Source: Verrucomicrobiaceae bacterium
GTDB lineage: Bacteria; Verrucomicrobiota; Verrucomicrobiia; Verrucomicrobiales; Verrucomicrobiaceae
Direction of reading: 5' to 3'
Assembly (NCBI GenBank): GCA_027484445.1
Contig: JAIXSY010000007.1
Location: 1 to 64,000, forward strand
DNA: 64,000 nt
Part shown: piece after piece, positions 53,850 through 63,290 of the stretch
How the letters are laid out: every line of letters starts with the position of its first letter
Numbering within the stretch: the stretch's first letter is position 1
Translations under genes and position numbers: made by a program
The notes under the pieces: generated by a model
The model's database searches: none
Seen by the model: the letters and a program-made list of their open reading frames with translations, nothing else
What the model was told of the DNA's origin: nothing

Positions 53850-54575
53850 CTATTTGGCCTCAGGCGCGATCACTCGTGGGGTGGAGCTGAACTTCGCAGG
53901 CACAGGAACTGAGAAAAGCGTGGGCTGTGACTGAATCGAGCGGTCTGCATCTTTCGCCAAGTGAGCGAAGAAACGATCAAAAGACAGGCTGCATTGAAGT
54001 CGGCGCTGACTGCGATCGATCTTGGGATTCAGACTGATGAGGGCGCTGGCGTAGGGTTCTTGGGCTTTGAGACGCTTGGCTTGTTCGCGAGCTTCCTCCA
54101 GGGGCAGGGAGGGGTTTTTGATGATGGCGTCTAGCTTGGTCAGATCCGCAATGCTGATGTTTCCCCAAAGCTGTCGCCAAGTAGAAGGCTCGATGCGCAC
54201 GGCCTGCACATTGACCCAGCGTTTTTGCTCAGGAGTCGTCTGCTGCCAGAAGCCAACAATGAGCAAAAAAGGCTCATCAATTTGATACTGTCGAATCGCG
54301 TCACCAAGGCCGATGGAAGTGCCGTATTTCGTGGCCTTCGGGTTCACGGGGATGGAGCCGTGTTTGGGATTGGCAGAGGCGGGAATGTCCCATTTTTGCG
54401 TGTAGCCCTCGGGTTGATAACCGCCAAAGAAAGTATCGCGCAGCCACTTTTCGAACAGCAAACCGTGGGACTGCACCTCACGTGCTCGTGAGGGAGAAAT
54501 AAGCGCTCCGAAAACAACGGCTAAGCATCCATACCGAACGCATGGATGGCAGAGGAAACGCCGCCAATCGTTCAT
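53850..54575 (-). CDS. Hypothetical protein with signal peptide, possibly nuclease-like
   Basis: 241 residues. A hydrophobic N-terminus (RYGCLAVVFGALISPSRA) suggests export. The rest reads VQSHGLLFEKWLRDTFFGGY ... IPVNPKATKYGTSIGLGDAIR QYQIDEPFLLIVGFW. The pattern of an early Glu, a DI and a conserved K has a faint resemblance to PD-(D/E)xK nucleases, but I cannot assign a family. It ends 20 bp from the antiporter gene and starts 6 bp from the SMP-30 gene's end. Confidence 0.55.
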   Translation of the reverse strand: MNDWRRFLCHPCVRYGCLAVVFGALISPSRAREVQSHGLLFEKWLRDTFFGGYQPEGYTQKWDIPASANPKHGSIPVNPKATKYGTSIGLGDAIRQYQIDEPFLLIVGFWQQTTPEQKRWVNVQAVRIEPSTWRQLWGNISIADLTKLDAIIKNPSLPLEEAREQAKRLKAQEPYASALISLNPKIDRSQRRLQCSLSFDRFFAHLAKDADRSIQSQPTLFSVPVPAKFSSTPRVIAPEAK

Positions 54576-54581
54576 GAAAGG

Positions 54582-55580
54582 TTACAGCCCTTTGACCTTG
54601 GTTTTGACTCTCAGCAGAAACATGTCTGCGGTGATGTAAAGGGTGCTTCGATCACTTTCACCCCACGCGCAGTTGGCCGTAGCTTGCCCGGTCAAAATGC
54701 TACCGAGATGGTGCCCTTTGGGGTCTAGGATGAGCACACCGCCGGGACCGGTGGTCCAGAGGTTGCCTTGGGCATCGACCTTGAGTCCATCGCAACCTCC
54801 CTTGCGGGTCGGGGATTTCAGCGACTGTGCGTTGAAGATCTCTCGCCCATGGCTAGCTGCGCCTTCCTTCAACTCATAGGCCATGACGCGGGTGTTGTCC
54901 TTGTCAGACACGGCGATGTAGAGGGTCTTTTCATCTGGACTGAGGGCGATGCCATTGGGCCAAAGAATATCTTGGATGATGAGCCGCACGGGCTCACCGG
55001 GCTTCACCGCATAAATGCCATGGTAGGGGGCATCGGGTGTTGTGCCTTTTTTCAGACCGTATGGAGGGTCTGTGAAAAAGATCGTGCCATCGCTGGCAAT
55101 GACGAGGTCATTCGGACTGTTAAAGCGCTTGCCTTCAAAGTTCTCCGCCAGCGGGGTGAAGGTGCCATCCTTTTCCAGCCGGGCCACACGGCGTTCCCCA
55201 TGCTGGCAGAGGACCAAGCGACCTTCCGCATCCAGGGCCAAGCCATTCGACCCTTGTCCATCGCCGGAAAGGCTGCCGCTGGGCTTCAGCACCACGGAGG
55301 CGGACGTGGCTCCTTCTTTCCATCCAAACACGGTGTTTTCAGGAACATCCGAAAACACGATGCCATCCTCTTTCCAAACCGGACCTTCCGACCAGTTGAA
55401 TCCAGAGGCCAGCACTTCGATTTTGGCATGGGTGTCCAACAAACGATCCAAAGCAGGGTCGAGTCTCTCGATGCTGCCGTGAAACTCGGGGATAGGTTCT
55501 GCCGCAGTGAGTTGGGTCAATGAAATAGCGCCACTGAGTGCGGCGGTCATGAGATGGTGGAAAGCACGAGAGCGGGACAT
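54582..55580 (-). CDS. Exported SMP-30/gluconolactonase-like protein
   Basis: 332 residues. Signal peptide (MTAALSGAISLTQLTAAEP), then a six-bladed beta-propeller of the SMP-30/gluconolaconase family: GFNWSEGPVWKEDGIVFSDV PEN, FNSPNDLVIASDGTIFFTDP PYG, PNGIALSPDEKTLYIAVSDK, CDGLKVDAQGNLWTTGPGG. The conserved metal ligands Glu, Asn and Asp are visible. Likely hydrolyses sugar lactones or related esters in the periplasm. Confidence 0.9.
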   Translation of the reverse strand: MSRSRAFHHLMTAALSGAISLTQLTAAEPIPEFHGSIERLDPALDRLLDTHAKIEVLASGFNWSEGPVWKEDGIVFSDVPENTVFGWKEGATSASVVLKPSGSLSGDGQGSNGLALDAEGRLVLCQHGERRVARLEKDGTFTPLAENFEGKRFNSPNDLVIASDGTIFFTDPPYGLKKGTTPDAPYHGIYAVKPGEPVRLIIQDILWPNGIALSPDEKTLYIAVSDKDNTRVMAYELKEGAASHGREIFNAQSLKSPTRKGGCDGLKVDAQGNLWTTGPGGVLILDPKGHHLGSILTGQATANCAWGESDRSTLYITADMFLLRVKTKVKGL

Positions 55581-55663
55581 TTGTTGAGCTTAAGCGGCCC
55601 CTGTCATGTCTGGCAAGACTGCATTCAACGGTCCGTCTAGAGCCAAGCAGATCGACACAAAAA

Positions 55664-55693
55664 AACCGGCGTGATGACACGCCGGTTTTTTGC
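55664..55693. terminator. Bidirectional rho-independent terminator
   Basis: Stem CCGGCGTG (55666-55673), loop ATGA, CACGCCGG (55678-55685), with an A-run before and a T-run after, so it can act in both directions. It lies just downstream of the outer-membrane-like gene on the minus strand. Confidence 0.85.
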
Positions 55694-55707
55694 GACTTGA
55701 ACTCCAA

Positions 55708-56541
55708 TCAAGGCCGAGATTGCTGCTTGAAAGGAACGGCGGTTGGTTCGGCGATCTGGCCGGATGCGGCACTGCCGGTAGGCATGAAGCTCGAAGCAAT
55801 GTTGCTCGGGTCGTCTTTGCGGTGACGATCTTTGAGGGATTTGTCGCCTCCAAAGTAGATGCGAACTCCACCCATCAGATGGGAATAATCGGCATCACCA
55901 ACACTGCCATCCACAAAGACGGCCAAGCCACGCACTGGGGTTTGATACTCGATGTTGGCCGAATAAAAGTTCCGCTCAAAGCGATTCTGATACTCCAATC
56001 GGATCATCAAGTTATCGATCGGATAGATGGCTGCATACAGGCGTGCTGCGACAAAGTTTGTCTCGTCGAGAACAACGGGGAAAAGGCTCTGAACGTGCGT
56101 GTCGTAGTGATTGTAGCCGATGAAGCCACCCAGTGTGATTTTGTCGAAGTAGTATTCGGCCTCTACCCCCACAAGGGCGTCGGTGTAGTCGGTGCTGGTC
56201 AATCCGCCAAAGGCTAAGCCTAGAAGTCCTTTGCTAGGATTGCGGGTGAAGAAGTGGCCACCGAGTCCATAAATGTCGGATTCGAAGCCGTGCTGGTAGA
56301 GGGTATCGAACTGTGCCCCAAAGCTATGACCCAGAGGAACGGATATGGTGGCTGCGACCCCACGTGTGTAACTTTCATTGATGGCACCGTAATTGCCGTC
56401 GATTTTTCCGTTCAGACCTGAAACTGCGGGTTCGCTAGCGAGGCTTGCTGGGGTGGCTGCGGGAGGCGTGACGCCTGCAAAGAGATTGGCACTCAGCAGC
56501 GCGAGACTTGCGCACAAGGCGGTAGGATTGAATTTATTCAT
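55708..56541 (-). CDS. Predicted outer-membrane beta-barrel protein
   Basis: 277 residues. Signal peptide MNKFNPTALCASLALLSANL FAG, then alternating aromatic/glycine strands (YTRGVAATISVPLGHSFGAQ F, GVEAEYYFDKITLGGFIGYN HY, MIRLEYQNRFERNFYSANIE Y, HLMGGVRIYFGG), typical of a small outer-membrane barrel; a basic, Ser/Ala-rich tail follows. No specific family. Followed by a strong terminator. Confidence 0.7.
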   Translation of the reverse strand: MNKFNPTALCASLALLSANLFAGVTPPAATPASLASEPAVSGLNGKIDGNYGAINESYTRGVAATISVPLGHSFGAQFDTLYQHGFESDIYGLGGHFFTRNPSKGLLGLAFGGLTSTDYTDALVGVEAEYYFDKITLGGFIGYNHYDTHVQSLFPVVLDETNFVAARLYAAIYPIDNLMIRLEYQNRFERNFYSANIEYQTPVRGLAVFVDGSVGDADYSHLMGGVRIYFGGDKSLKDRHRKDDPSNIASSFMPTGSAASGQIAEPTAVPFKQQSRP

Positions 56542-56648
56542 AGGCAGTCCTGTTGTTTCAGCTTCAAAAAAGAAATCAATGCATTTTTATGGGTTTCATC
56601 GCCCATAGCGTTCATGTCTTCGGCTCCACCGATGGTTGAACGAAAGGT

Positions 56649-57812
56649 TCAATGGGGCGTATTTCGAATCGCTTCAATGACCCGGTCCATCTCTTCAAGG
56701 GTATTGTAAAAGTGAGGGCTAAAGCGCAGGTAAGCTTTGCCCTGCCGATCATGACGCAGACTAGGGCTGATCTTTTGTGAGGTCAGATGCGCGAAGATTT
56801 GCTCCAAACGAGCTCCACTGCCTTCCTGGCGATAAGCTGTGGTGATCCCAGATGCATTCGGGCCATGGCGTGGGCCAATGCATTGAAATCCCAGAGAATC
56901 CAGGCCGCAGATGAGGTGTTCTTTTAACCGCAAAAGCTGGGCACTGACCTCGGGAATGCCTTTTTCCAGTAGCAATTCCAAGCCTGCTTTCATGCCGAGA
57001 ATCCCGACGATGTTCAAGACGCCAGGCTCATATCGACGTCCTCCCGTCTCGAAAACGATATCTGGCTGCGCGATGAATTGTGGACTCTGGACATTCCATG
57101 ATCCGAGTAAGGTCGGACGGAGTCGCTCTTGCACCTCCTCTCTCACGTAAACGATGCCAGCCGCCATGGGACCCAGCATCCATTTGTGGGAATCTGCTGA
57201 AAGAAAATCGACATGTTCGACCTTCGTCTCAAACGCACCTAGAGTTTGAATGGCGTCCAGACAAAACAGAATGCCTCGTGCACGAAGCATTTTGCCAATC
57301 TCATCCACCTGGAGGCGGTAGCCGGTCAAAAAATGACACGAGGCCAGCGCGACGAGTCGTGTTTTTGGAGTCAAGGCTGCTTCGACCTGTTCGGGAGTGA
57401 TGGCTCCGGGAGATTCTGGATTTATTTTTTTCACGACGACACCTCGACGTGCCAGATCGGTCCACGGATAGACATTTGCAGGGTAGTCGTCAGCGTAGCA
57501 GACGACTTCATCACCAGGCTGCCAGTCCAATCCATTGGCCACCAAGCTGAGTCCCAGCGAAGTCGGTCCGAGGAGTGAAATTTCAGACGCTTTGGCCCCG
57601 ATCATCTTGGCTGCAATCGCACGAGTTTCGTTGGTCGCCCGCCAAGCTTCGGGAAACTCCTGCATGCGCAGGCTTGCCTCCGACAGATAGTCCTGCATGA
57701 CACGCGTGACCCTTGCTGGCAAGATGGTGACCCCTGCGTGAGCCAAAAAAATGCTGTCCCGAGCGATAGGGAACTCCGCAAGACGTTCACTTTCAGAAGA
57801 AAAAAGGGCCAT
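56649..57812 (-). CDS. Class V aminotransferase (cysteine desulfurase-like)
   Basis: 387 residues, PLP-dependent fold type I. The Schiff-base lysine is in LSADSHKWMLGPMAAGIVYV; CLDAIQTLGAF contains the PLP-ring Asp and LAHAGVTILP the N-terminal segment. Without a clear desulfurase Cys, the reaction (isopenicillin-N-epimerase-like or selenocysteine lyase-like) cannot be fixed. It starts 11 bp after the GtrA-family gene, so the two form an operon. Confidence 0.85.
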   Translation of the reverse strand: MALFSSESERLAEFPIARDSIFLAHAGVTILPARVTRVMQDYLSEASLRMQEFPEAWRATNETRAIAAKMIGAKASEISLLGPTSLGLSLVANGLDWQPGDEVVCYADDYPANVYPWTDLARRGVVVKKINPESPGAITPEQVEAALTPKTRLVALASCHFLTGYRLQVDEIGKMLRARGILFCLDAIQTLGAFETKVEHVDFLSADSHKWMLGPMAAGIVYVREEVQERLRPTLLGSWNVQSPQFIAQPDIVFETGGRRYEPGVLNIVGILGMKAGLELLLEKGIPEVSAQLLRLKEHLICGLDSLGFQCIGPRHGPNASGITTAYRQEGSGARLEQIFAHLTSQKISPSLRHDRQGKAYLRFSPHFYNTLEEMDRVIEAIRNTPH

Positions 57813-57823
57813 GAAATGAGAGT

Positions 57824-58342
57824 TTAGCTTTTGAAAATGATGAACTTACGACTGAGGAAGTTGACGGCGACCGAAGTGAAGACGAAGCCGAGCTGGGCAA
57901 GGGTGGACGGCAGCCCCAATCCTTCCGCCAGCCAGTGGACCACAAAGCCGCCTGGGAAAAATCCAATCGCACTGATGATCCAAAACAGCAGGACTTCTAC
58001 AGTTTTGCTGTGTTTGCCTGGGGTGAACACAAGCAAAGTGTTCAACCAGTAGGCCAAGGCTGTGCCAAAGGGCCAAGCGATAGCATTGTTCAGCACGAGA
58101 TGATCAGCGCGCAAGGTGTCGGAAATGACTTCCCCATTCATCACCATGCCTTCTCCGGCGGGAAAAAGAGTCAGCGACAGCGTTGCCATGACACTGTTGT
58201 GCAAGGTCGCGGCTGCGATCCCACAGACGGCATACTTGAAAAACTGCAGCGAGGGCTGGCTGTCTCGACTCAAAAGAGCCTGCCAGAGTTGCTTGCAGCG
58301 CTGATACATCCGATTCAAGCGATTCGTGGGAGAAGAAGGCAT
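57824..58342 (-). CDS. GtrA family membrane protein
   Basis: 172 residues from the preferred ATG (MPSSPTNRLN). Four predicted membrane segments: LQFFKYAVCGIAAATLHNSV M, NNAIAWPFGTALAYWLNTLL VF, VLLFWIISAIGFFPGGFVVH W and LAQLGFVFTSVAVNFLSRKF IIF. This fits GtrA, proteins linked to moving undecaprenyl-linked sugars for cell-surface glycans. The frame opens 11 codons upstream. Operon with the aminotransferase. Confidence 0.85.
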   Translation of the reverse strand: MPSSPTNRLNRMYQRCKQLWQALLSRDSQPSLQFFKYAVCGIAAATLHNSVMATLSLTLFPAGEGMVMNGEVISDTLRADHLVLNNAIAWPFGTALAYWLNTLLVFTPGKHSKTVEVLLFWIISAIGFFPGGFVVHWLAEGLGLPSTLAQLGFVFTSVAVNFLSRKFIIFKS

Positions 58343-58527
58343 GATCGCCTCTGACACACTGCTTTCAGGCTGCAAGCACCTTTCCTTGCCAGCAAAGGCA
58401 GGGCAAGACCCGGAAAATGAACAAGACGAAGAATGGATTGTTTTCCAAAAAAAATTCTAAGGGCTTGCTTCGGAAGGCGTTTTTTTGGCTGGAACATCGT
58501 TTTCCCAACTCTCTTTTGATCAATCCC

Positions 58528-60720
58528 ATGAACACCAAACCCACACTGCTAGCCGCCCTTGCTGCCGCCAGTCTGTGCCTGACGGCCTCTGCGGCTGACA
58601 TGCGCATCTGGACAAACGCACAGGGGCGTCAGGTCAATGCCTCTTTCGTCCGTCTTGAGGGCGACGCGATCATCCTCAGGACTGCAGACGCTGCAGAACA
58701 CCGCTTTCCTCTGGCTGTCCTATCCGCTGAGGATCAGGCTTTTGCCAAAACCGCCAAGCCTGAAGCCGCGCCAACCGTGACGGCTAACATGCCTGCCACG
58801 GAAGCTGCGAAAATCGTCGATGGCCACGTGTTGAATGGCATCAAGCGTAGCGCTGAAGAGCGCACCAAGGCGGGCCGCCCGGTGCTGACTGGTTTCAACC
58901 CCCTGGCTTCGGATGAGCAATTTGTGCGTCGTGTTTACCTCGACATCGCAGGCCGCATCCCGAACTACGAGGAAACTTCGACCTTCCTGAAAAGCGCAGA
59001 TCGCACCAAGCGGTCGAAACTCATCGACATGCTCTTGGAATCGGAAGGTGCCAAGACTCACCTTTACAACTACCTCGCAGAGATGCTCCGTGTGAAGGAT
59101 GATTTTGAACAGGACAACGTCAGAGGCACGCCTTACATCGGCTGGCTGAAGGAGCAGATCGCCATGAACCGTCCTTGGAATGAGATGGTTTATGAAATGG
59201 TCACTGCTACGGGCAAGATGTGGGACAAAAAGCCTGACGGAACCTACAACGGCGCAGCGGGTTACCTCCTCCGTGACAGCGGCATGCCGCTCGATAACTT
59301 GGCCAATACTTTGACGGTCTTCCTAGGAACGGATGTTGCCTGCGCACAGTGTCACGATCACCCCTTCGCCGACTGGACGCAGCGTCAGTTCTACGAAATG
59401 GCTGCTTTCTTCGGTGCCACCACGACCCGCCTTGGCGGGCGTGATTTCAAAAATGGAGACCGCGGCAAAGCGCTGATGGACGACATTGAGAAGATCGTCG
59501 CTGCCAACCCTTCGCTGGACATGCGTCGCCTGCGCAATGGTCTTCAGAACTACATCGGTGCCAATCGCGCAGCGGTGAAAGATCGCGGTGAAAACACCCT
59601 CAAACTACCTCACGACTACAAATACAAAGACGGCACTCCAGGTGAACTTGTCGCTCCAAAATTCGTGACTTGGAGCGAATCAGATCTGGAAAATCCTGCT
59701 TACAAGCAGACAGATCAGGACAGCCTCCGGGTTCGTTTTGCGAAGTGGATGACACATCCTGAGAATCCACGTTTTGCGATGACCATCGCCAACCGTCTCT
59801 GGAAGCGCGCTTTTGGTGCCGGCGTGAATGAGCCAGTCACTAACATTGATGATCCTGATTCATCAGTGAATCCAGAACTGCTCAAGCACCTCGGTTCAGA
59901 AATGGTGCGTGTGAAGTTCAATCTGAAAGAATTCATGCGCATTGTTTACAACACCCGCGCCTATCAGTCTGAAGTGACCTCGGACAACCTTCCAATGGGT
60001 GAGAAATATTACTTCCAAGGTCCTATGCTTCGCCGCATGAGCGCTGAGCAGGCCTGGGATAGCTACATGACCCTCGTTCTTGGCAAGCCCGACACCTTCA
60101 AGGCACCTCTTCAGGACCTTTATGCCAAATCAATCGATCTGAATCTCGACACTGTCGATGCTCAGACCGTGCTTATCAAATATGACGCCTACCGCAAAAT
60201 GGCTGAAAAAGAGCGCGCACTCATGGGCGGTGGCTTGGATATGGCTGGTGAAGACATGATGATGGACAACAAGGCTTCCCGTAGCACGAAGAAGCAAGAG
60301 CCTGAGGCTGCCATGGATGGCCCTGGCAAAATCTTGAGCTATGAAGGTCTGCGTCTCATGCGTGCCTCTGAGCTGCCCCAGCCTGCACCTGGCGGTCACT
60401 TCCTGACGGACTTTGGCCAAAGCACGCGCAACCTGATCGATGGCGGATCGAAGGTGGGCAATGTTCCTCAGGTGCTCATGATGATGAACGGCAAAGCTCA
60501 GAAAATGCTCACCAGCCCTGATTCGTTGGTATTCCGTAACATGGAAGCTGTGCGCGATCCTTATGAGCGTGTGGAGCGCATGTTCCTCACGATCATGAAT
60601 CGCCGTCCAAATATGAACGAAAAAGACATCGCCAAGCGTGTCTTGGCTCAGGGAGATGACGGCTACTCCAACATGATTTGGGCTCTCATCAACACCCGTG
60701 AGTTCATGTTCATTCAGTGA
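58528..60720 (+). CDS. DUF1549/DUF1553 exported protein with SHD1-like start
   Basis: 730 residues. Signal peptide MNTKPTLLAALAAASLCLTA SA, then an SHD1-like segment (RIWTNAQGRQVNASFVRLEG), then DUF1549 (EQFVRRVYLDIAGRIPNYEE TSTFL ... CAQCHDHPFADWTQRQFYEM AAFF, a cytochrome-like CxxCH motif) and DUF1553 (FAMTIANRLWKRAFGAGVNE P). This architecture is typical of Planctomycetota and Verrucomicrobiota. Function unproven; it is suggested to act in polysaccharide use. It is followed 49 bp later by the DUF1501 gene. The frame opens 37 codons upstream, but the signal peptide fixes the ATG at 58528. Confidence 0.9.
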   Translation: MNTKPTLLAALAAASLCLTASAADMRIWTNAQGRQVNASFVRLEGDAIILRTADAAEHRFPLAVLSAEDQAFAKTAKPEAAPTVTANMPATEAAKIVDGHVLNGIKRSAEERTKAGRPVLTGFNPLASDEQFVRRVYLDIAGRIPNYEETSTFLKSADRTKRSKLIDMLLESEGAKTHLYNYLAEMLRVKDDFEQDNVRGTPYIGWLKEQIAMNRPWNEMVYEMVTATGKMWDKKPDGTYNGAAGYLLRDSGMPLDNLANTLTVFLGTDVACAQCHDHPFADWTQRQFYEMAAFFGATTTRLGGRDFKNGDRGKALMDDIEKIVAANPSLDMRRLRNGLQNYIGANRAAVKDRGENTLKLPHDYKYKDGTPGELVAPKFVTWSESDLENPAYKQTDQDSLRVRFAKWMTHPENPRFAMTIANRLWKRAFGAGVNEPVTNIDDPDSSVNPELLKHLGSEMVRVKFNLKEFMRIVYNTRAYQSEVTSDNLPMGEKYYFQGPMLRRMSAEQAWDSYMTLVLGKPDTFKAPLQDLYAKSIDLNLDTVDAQTVLIKYDAYRKMAEKERALMGGGLDMAGEDMMMDNKASRSTKKQEPEAAMDGPGKILSYEGLRLMRASELPQPAPGGHFLTDFGQSTRNLIDGGSKVGNVPQVLMMMNGKAQKMLTSPDSLVFRNMEAVRDPYERVERMFLTIMNRRPNMNEKDIAKRVLAQGDDGYSNMIWALINTREFMFIQ

Positions 60721-60769
60721 TTCACTTTTGTTTTCTCATTACGAATTTTAACCCTGATCTCTCCAATCT

Positions 60770-62077
60770 ATGAAATCCGAACTTCTTCGACTCAACGACG
60801 CTAGCCGTCGTCAGTTCATGCTTGATACCGCCAAGACGGCACTGGGCGTGACATTGCTACCAGGAATGTCTGCCCGGATGGCAGCCGCTGAACAGGTTGC
60901 TTCTCGTTCAGGCCCAGGAACTCCTGGATTTGGCAAAGCCAAACGTGTGATCTATCTCTGGATGGGCGGTGGCATGACCCACATCGACACCTTCGATCCC
61001 AAAGAAGGTGCGACCAAAGGTTTTAGCGATGCCGTGCGCGCCAAAGGCGACAACATCGTTTCCTTGGGGGGCTATCTGCCAAAGCTGGCTGCCAATGCCG
61101 ACAAGCTCACCATCATCCGCTCCATGTCATCGAAGACAGGCGTGCATGAGTCGGGAACCTACATCATGAAGACAGGCTACGATCCTCGTGGCACCATCGT
61201 TCACCCAGCAATGGGTGCTTGGGCATCGCACTTCCTAGGACGCATCAAGGACAAAACTCTGCCTGACAGCGTCGTGGTGAACAGCGGCAGTTCTTATCCT
61301 GGAGCTGGTTTCTTCCCACCCGCCACTTCCCCGATTCCAATCTCGAATCCTGAAACCGGTCTTCAAAACATTGAACCCACCGCAAGTGACGTTCAGTTCA
61401 AGAAGCGCGTTTCTCTCATGAATGAGTTCGATGCTGGCTTCCGCAAAAAGTTCCAAACGGACGACGTGAAAGCCTATACCGAGTTCTATGATGAGACACT
61501 GAAGCTCATGAAGAGCGAAGACCTCAAGGCCTTCGACCTCAGTCAGGAGTCCATGGAGACGCGTGAAAAGTACGGTCGCAACAACTTCGGCCAGGGCTGC
61601 TTGCTCGCACGTCGCTTGGTCGAGAGCGGTGTTCGTTTCGTGGAAGTTCAGATGGGTGGTTGGGACATGCACAACACCATCGACAATGCGATGACCAACA
61701 ACGGAAATACCCTCGATACCGCCTTCTCGGCACTCCTTCTGGACCTGGAAGCCAAAGGTCTTTTGGAGTCCACTTTGGTCATCCTGGGCTCTGAGTTCGG
61801 TCGCACACCGGACGTGAATGAAAATGATGGTCGCGACCACTATCCGTTGGCCTATTCGACCGTTCTCGCCGGTGCAGGTGTCAAAGGTGGCTATGCTTAT
61901 GGCTCCACAGACAAAGAAGGGCGCCGTCCAGCTGACAAGCAGACTAGCCCTCAAGACTTCTTGGCGACGGTTGGCCATGCGATGGGTCTTCCGATCGACG
62001 AGGTCGTGATGTCTCCATCCAGCCGTCCGTTCACCGTTGCCGACAAGGGTGTTCCGGTGCTCGACATCTTCGCCTGA
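60770..62077 (+). CDS. DUF1501 exported protein (sulfatase-like fold)
   Basis: 435 residues. Twin-arginine signal: SRRQFMLDTAKTALGVTLLP. The DUF1501 domain has IYLWMGGGMTHIDTFDPKEG near the N-terminus, VVNSGSSYPGAGFFPPATSP and VILGSEFGRTPDVNENDGRD HYP late, a region related to alkaline phosphatase/sulfatase metal-binding motifs. It always pairs with DUF1549/DUF1553 partners in these phyla. A strong terminator follows. Confidence 0.9.
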   Translation: MKSELLRLNDASRRQFMLDTAKTALGVTLLPGMSARMAAAEQVASRSGPGTPGFGKAKRVIYLWMGGGMTHIDTFDPKEGATKGFSDAVRAKGDNIVSLGGYLPKLAANADKLTIIRSMSSKTGVHESGTYIMKTGYDPRGTIVHPAMGAWASHFLGRIKDKTLPDSVVVNSGSSYPGAGFFPPATSPIPISNPETGLQNIEPTASDVQFKKRVSLMNEFDAGFRKKFQTDDVKAYTEFYDETLKLMKSEDLKAFDLSQESMETREKYGRNNFGQGCLLARRLVESGVRFVEVQMGGWDMHNTIDNAMTNNGNTLDTAFSALLLDLEAKGLLESTLVILGSEFGRTPDVNENDGRDHYPLAYSTVLAGAGVKGGYAYGSTDKEGRRPADKQTSPQDFLATVGHAMGLPIDEVVMSPSSRPFTVADKGVPVLDIFA

Positions 62078-62107
62078 TCCTAATTTCTCGATGTGGATGA
62101 ACTCTGG

Positions 62108-62137
62108 GTGCCCGGCTGAAAAGCCGGGCACTTTTTT
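62108..62137 (+). terminator. Rho-independent terminator after the DUF1501 gene
   Basis: GTGCCCGGCT (62108-62117), GAAA tetraloop, AGCCGGGCAC (62122-62131), then six T residues. A perfect 10-bp stem. Confidence 0.95.
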
Positions 62138-62143
62138 GTGGCT

Positions 62144-62983
62144 CTAGCTCACAAAATCCAGGCCCAAATCGAGCGCGCGCACGCTGTGAGTCAGTGCTCC
62201 TACCGAGATCGCATTCACGCCTGTGGCTGCAATGTCTCGAATGGTACTCAGCGTGATGCCGCCACTGGCTTCTAGCCAGAGACGCCCTGCATTTAGCTGC
62301 ACTGCTTGGCGCAGTTTGTCTGGGCTCATGTTGTCGAGGAGCAGCATGTCCACTCCGCGTAGGGTTAGGAATTGCTGCATTTGATCCAGGGTATCGCATT
62401 CCAACTGGATTCTGGCACTGGGATGGTCTGTTTTGACTCGATCAATCGCGGCTTGCAGTTCGCCCAGGGAGCCATTCGCAGCGAGGTGATTGTCTTTGAC
62501 CATGACATGGTCGTATAGCCCCATGCGGTGGTTCGTGCCGCCTCCGGCCTTGACTGCGGCCTTTTCTAGCAATCGCCACCCTGGCGTCGTTTTTCGTGTA
62601 TCCCAGATCTGGACTGGATGGGGCCGCACCGCCTCGACATAGCTTCTTGTTTGCGTGGCGATCCCACAGAGACGCTGCAGAAAATTGAGGGCAGTCCGCT
62701 CTGCCGACAGAATGGCCCGCGTGGGCCCGCTGACTTCCAGGAGGGTTTGTCCTTTCGTGAAGGGTTGACCGTTTTCTCGAAGCAGGGTGACCTGGACTCG
62801 CTCATCCACGGCGTGAAACACCTGTACAGCGAGCTCGATCCCGGCGCAGATCCCTTCTTCGCGGGCAACAATCTTGGCACGAGAAAACTGGTCGGCAGGC
62901 ACGAAGTAGCTGGCCGTGAGATCTCCGTTACCGAGGTCTTCTTGGAGCGCTGCTTGGATCAAAGACTCTGCTGTGAAATGCAT
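62144..62983 (-). CDS. nadC: Nicotinate-nucleotide pyrophosphorylase (carboxylating)
   Basis: 279 residues, making nicotinate mononucleotide from quinolinate and PRPP in NAD synthesis. Motifs: LQEDLGNGDLTA, ERTALNFLQRLCGIATQT, DTRKTTPGWRLLEKAAVKAG GG, NHRMGLYDHVMVKDNHL and a late LWLEASGGITLSTIRDIA. All active-site motifs intact. Convergent with the DUF1501 gene; nadA and nadB are not in the window. Confidence 0.96.
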   Translation of the reverse strand: MHFTAESLIQAALQEDLGNGDLTASYFVPADQFSRAKIVAREEGICAGIELAVQVFHAVDERVQVTLLRENGQPFTKGQTLLEVSGPTRAILSAERTALNFLQRLCGIATQTRSYVEAVRPHPVQIWDTRKTTPGWRLLEKAAVKAGGGTNHRMGLYDHVMVKDNHLAANGSLGELQAAIDRVKTDHPSARIQLECDTLDQMQQFLTLRGVDMLLLDNMSPDKLRQAVQLNAGRLWLEASGGITLSTIRDIAATGVNAISVGALTHSVRALDLGLDFVS

Positions 62984-63290
62984 GCTTTGTTTTCGAAGAG
63001 GGCACTCACGAAGTCAACTTCACGGCGTTTTCGCAGTGTCAGATCGATTGTCTTTTGGATGATGGAAGTGGAAAAGAGGGGCTGAAAAAGTTTTTTCGAC
63101 TTTCTGCGTAACGCGAAGTGAATTTCCAGGTACACCCTTATGTTCACGGGTTGATTCACGTGCCGAATCCCAGCTTTCACGGTGGCTGGAGCGGCATTCA
63201 GCCCGTGGACAATTTTTTGCCTGGGTGCGGACTACAAATCTCCTCTTTTCTGCAAAGTGGACTTTGAGAGTGAGCTGCCCACCATGAGAT
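62984..63290. other. Intergenic region between nadC and the GHL10 gene
   Basis: The two genes diverge from here. Short frames are not convincing. It presumably holds both promoters; no riboswitch or operator was recognised. Confidence 0.4.

Noticed and set aside
61235..62131. 298-codon open frame opposite the DUF1501 gene
   Set aside because: Antisense to conserved coding sequence and ends over a terminator; no domain.
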